Shown here: piece after piece, positions 63,855 through 64,000 of the stretch
Position numbering within the stretch: position 1 is the first letter of the stretch
How the letters are laid out: each line of letters begins with the position of its first letter
Assembly: GCA_900473745.1 (NCBI GenBank)
Contig: UCMW01000004.1
Location: 124,001 to 188,000, forward strand
Reading direction: 5' to 3'
Origin: Hyphomicrobiales bacterium
Lineage (GTDB): Bacteria > Pseudomonadota > Alphaproteobacteria > Rhizobiales > Rhizobiaceae
Length of the DNA: 64,000 bases
Translations under genes and position numbers: made by a program
The notes under the pieces: model-generated
Told to the model about the DNA's origin: nothing
Database searches by the model: none
What the model saw: only the letters and a program-made list of their open reading frames with translations

Positions 63855-64000
63855 TTGCTGCTCCTGCTGGTCCTTCCGTTCGTCGGCAGCCTCGCTTCGG
63901 CCTTCATTCTCAACACGACGTCCCGCGATTTGCCGGTCTTCGTGGCGGGGGCGACAACGCTCCTCACCCTGCTGCTGACCGCGTCGGCTTATCCCTTCGT
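63855..64000 (+). CDS. Probable Mrp/Pha antiporter subunit A, N-terminal fragment
   Basis: The reading frame open from 63811 to the window end encodes a hydrophobic helix pair: LLLLVLPFVGSLASAFIL, then RDLPVFVAGATTLLTLLLTASAYPFV. This pattern opens MrpA/PhaA sodium/proton antiporter subunits and related NuoL-like proteins. The rest lies beyond the window. No ATG or GTG precedes the first helix; TTG 63855 is the first usual start codon and has no ribosome site, so the true start is uncertain. The region 63720-63854 holds only the divergent promoters. Confidence 0.55.
   Translation, partial: MLLLLVLPFVGSLASAFILNTTSRDLPVFVAGATTLLTLLLTASAYPF

Overview
The window is GC-rich, almost fully coding DNA from an alphaproteobacterium of the family Rhizobiaceae (Sinorhizobium/Rhizobium/Agrobacterium relatives), most likely chromosomal. 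The reasons are: a RirA iron regulator with an iron-responsive operator beside fbpA; a PdhS/CbrA-type cell-cycle kinase next to a phasin; a tRNA-His lacking G-1 with A73; an ScfR-type regulator facing aceA; small DUF6460 and DUF6074 proteins; and a gene order (aceA, pot transporter, acetoacetyl-CoA synthetase, kinase, phasin, mmsA, fbpA, rirA) that I recall from the Sinorhizobium meliloti SMc00768-SMc00785 region. I see no transposase, integrase, phage gene, CRISPR array or plasmid origin.

Layout. 1-2.6 kb: end of a chemoreceptor, a small orphan gene and a LysR regulator. 2.6-6 kb: glyoxylate shunt (aceA) facing its probable ScfR-family regulator. 6.1-10.2 kb: a PotFGHI-type polyamine importer. 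10.2-14.6 kb: DUF6460 protein, AsmA-like protein and acetoacetyl-CoA synthetase. 14.8-21.6 kb: iron permease, LysE exporter, CbrA-like kinase and phasin. 21.8-29.3 kb: tRNA-His, PilZ-like protein, DUF6074 protein, ilvE, hupE, a LysR/monooxygenase pair, a divergent Rrf2/thioredoxin-reductase-like pair and mmsA. 29.4-33.8 kb: GFA protein, a DUF898/M48 peptidase pair, fbpA and rirA. 34-41.3 kb: GMC oxidoreductase, gluconokinase and a polyamine/D-amino-acid catabolic block (aguB, puuB, puuA, dadA). 41.5-47.2 kb: a compact haem-copper oxidase cluster with a subunit I+III fusion and CtaG. 47.4-48.7 kb: CPBP protease and a small monooxygenase. 48.9-60.3 kb: a nine-gene carbohydrate/polyol cassette (ABC importer, SorC regulator, aldo-keto reductase, GlpD-like dehydrogenase, DhnA-type aldolase, FGGY kinase, GMC oxidoreductase). 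60.4-64 kb: hypothetical gene, SecDF fusion, small XRE regulator and the start of a probable MrpA/PhaA antiporter subunit.

The genes group by theme. Acetate, acetoacetate and polyhydroxybutyrate metabolism is served by aceA, acsA2, phaP and the facing regulators. Polyamine uptake (pot) and polyamine breakdown (puuA, puuB, aguB) are both present but separated. Iron supply is represented by fbpA and rirA, which share a 172-bp control region; the permease fbpB lies 15 kb away and no cognate ATPase is visible.

The most promising candidate for an undescribed system is the 48.9-60.3 kb cassette. Its enzymes fit import, kinase phosphorylation, FAD-dependent oxidation to a ketose phosphate, and aldol cleavage. 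The set matches no polyol pathway I know: it resembles erythritol loci but lacks eryC, tpiB and rpiB and adds a class I aldolase. Its promoter region carries two clean inverted repeats around a promoter-like pair of hexamers.
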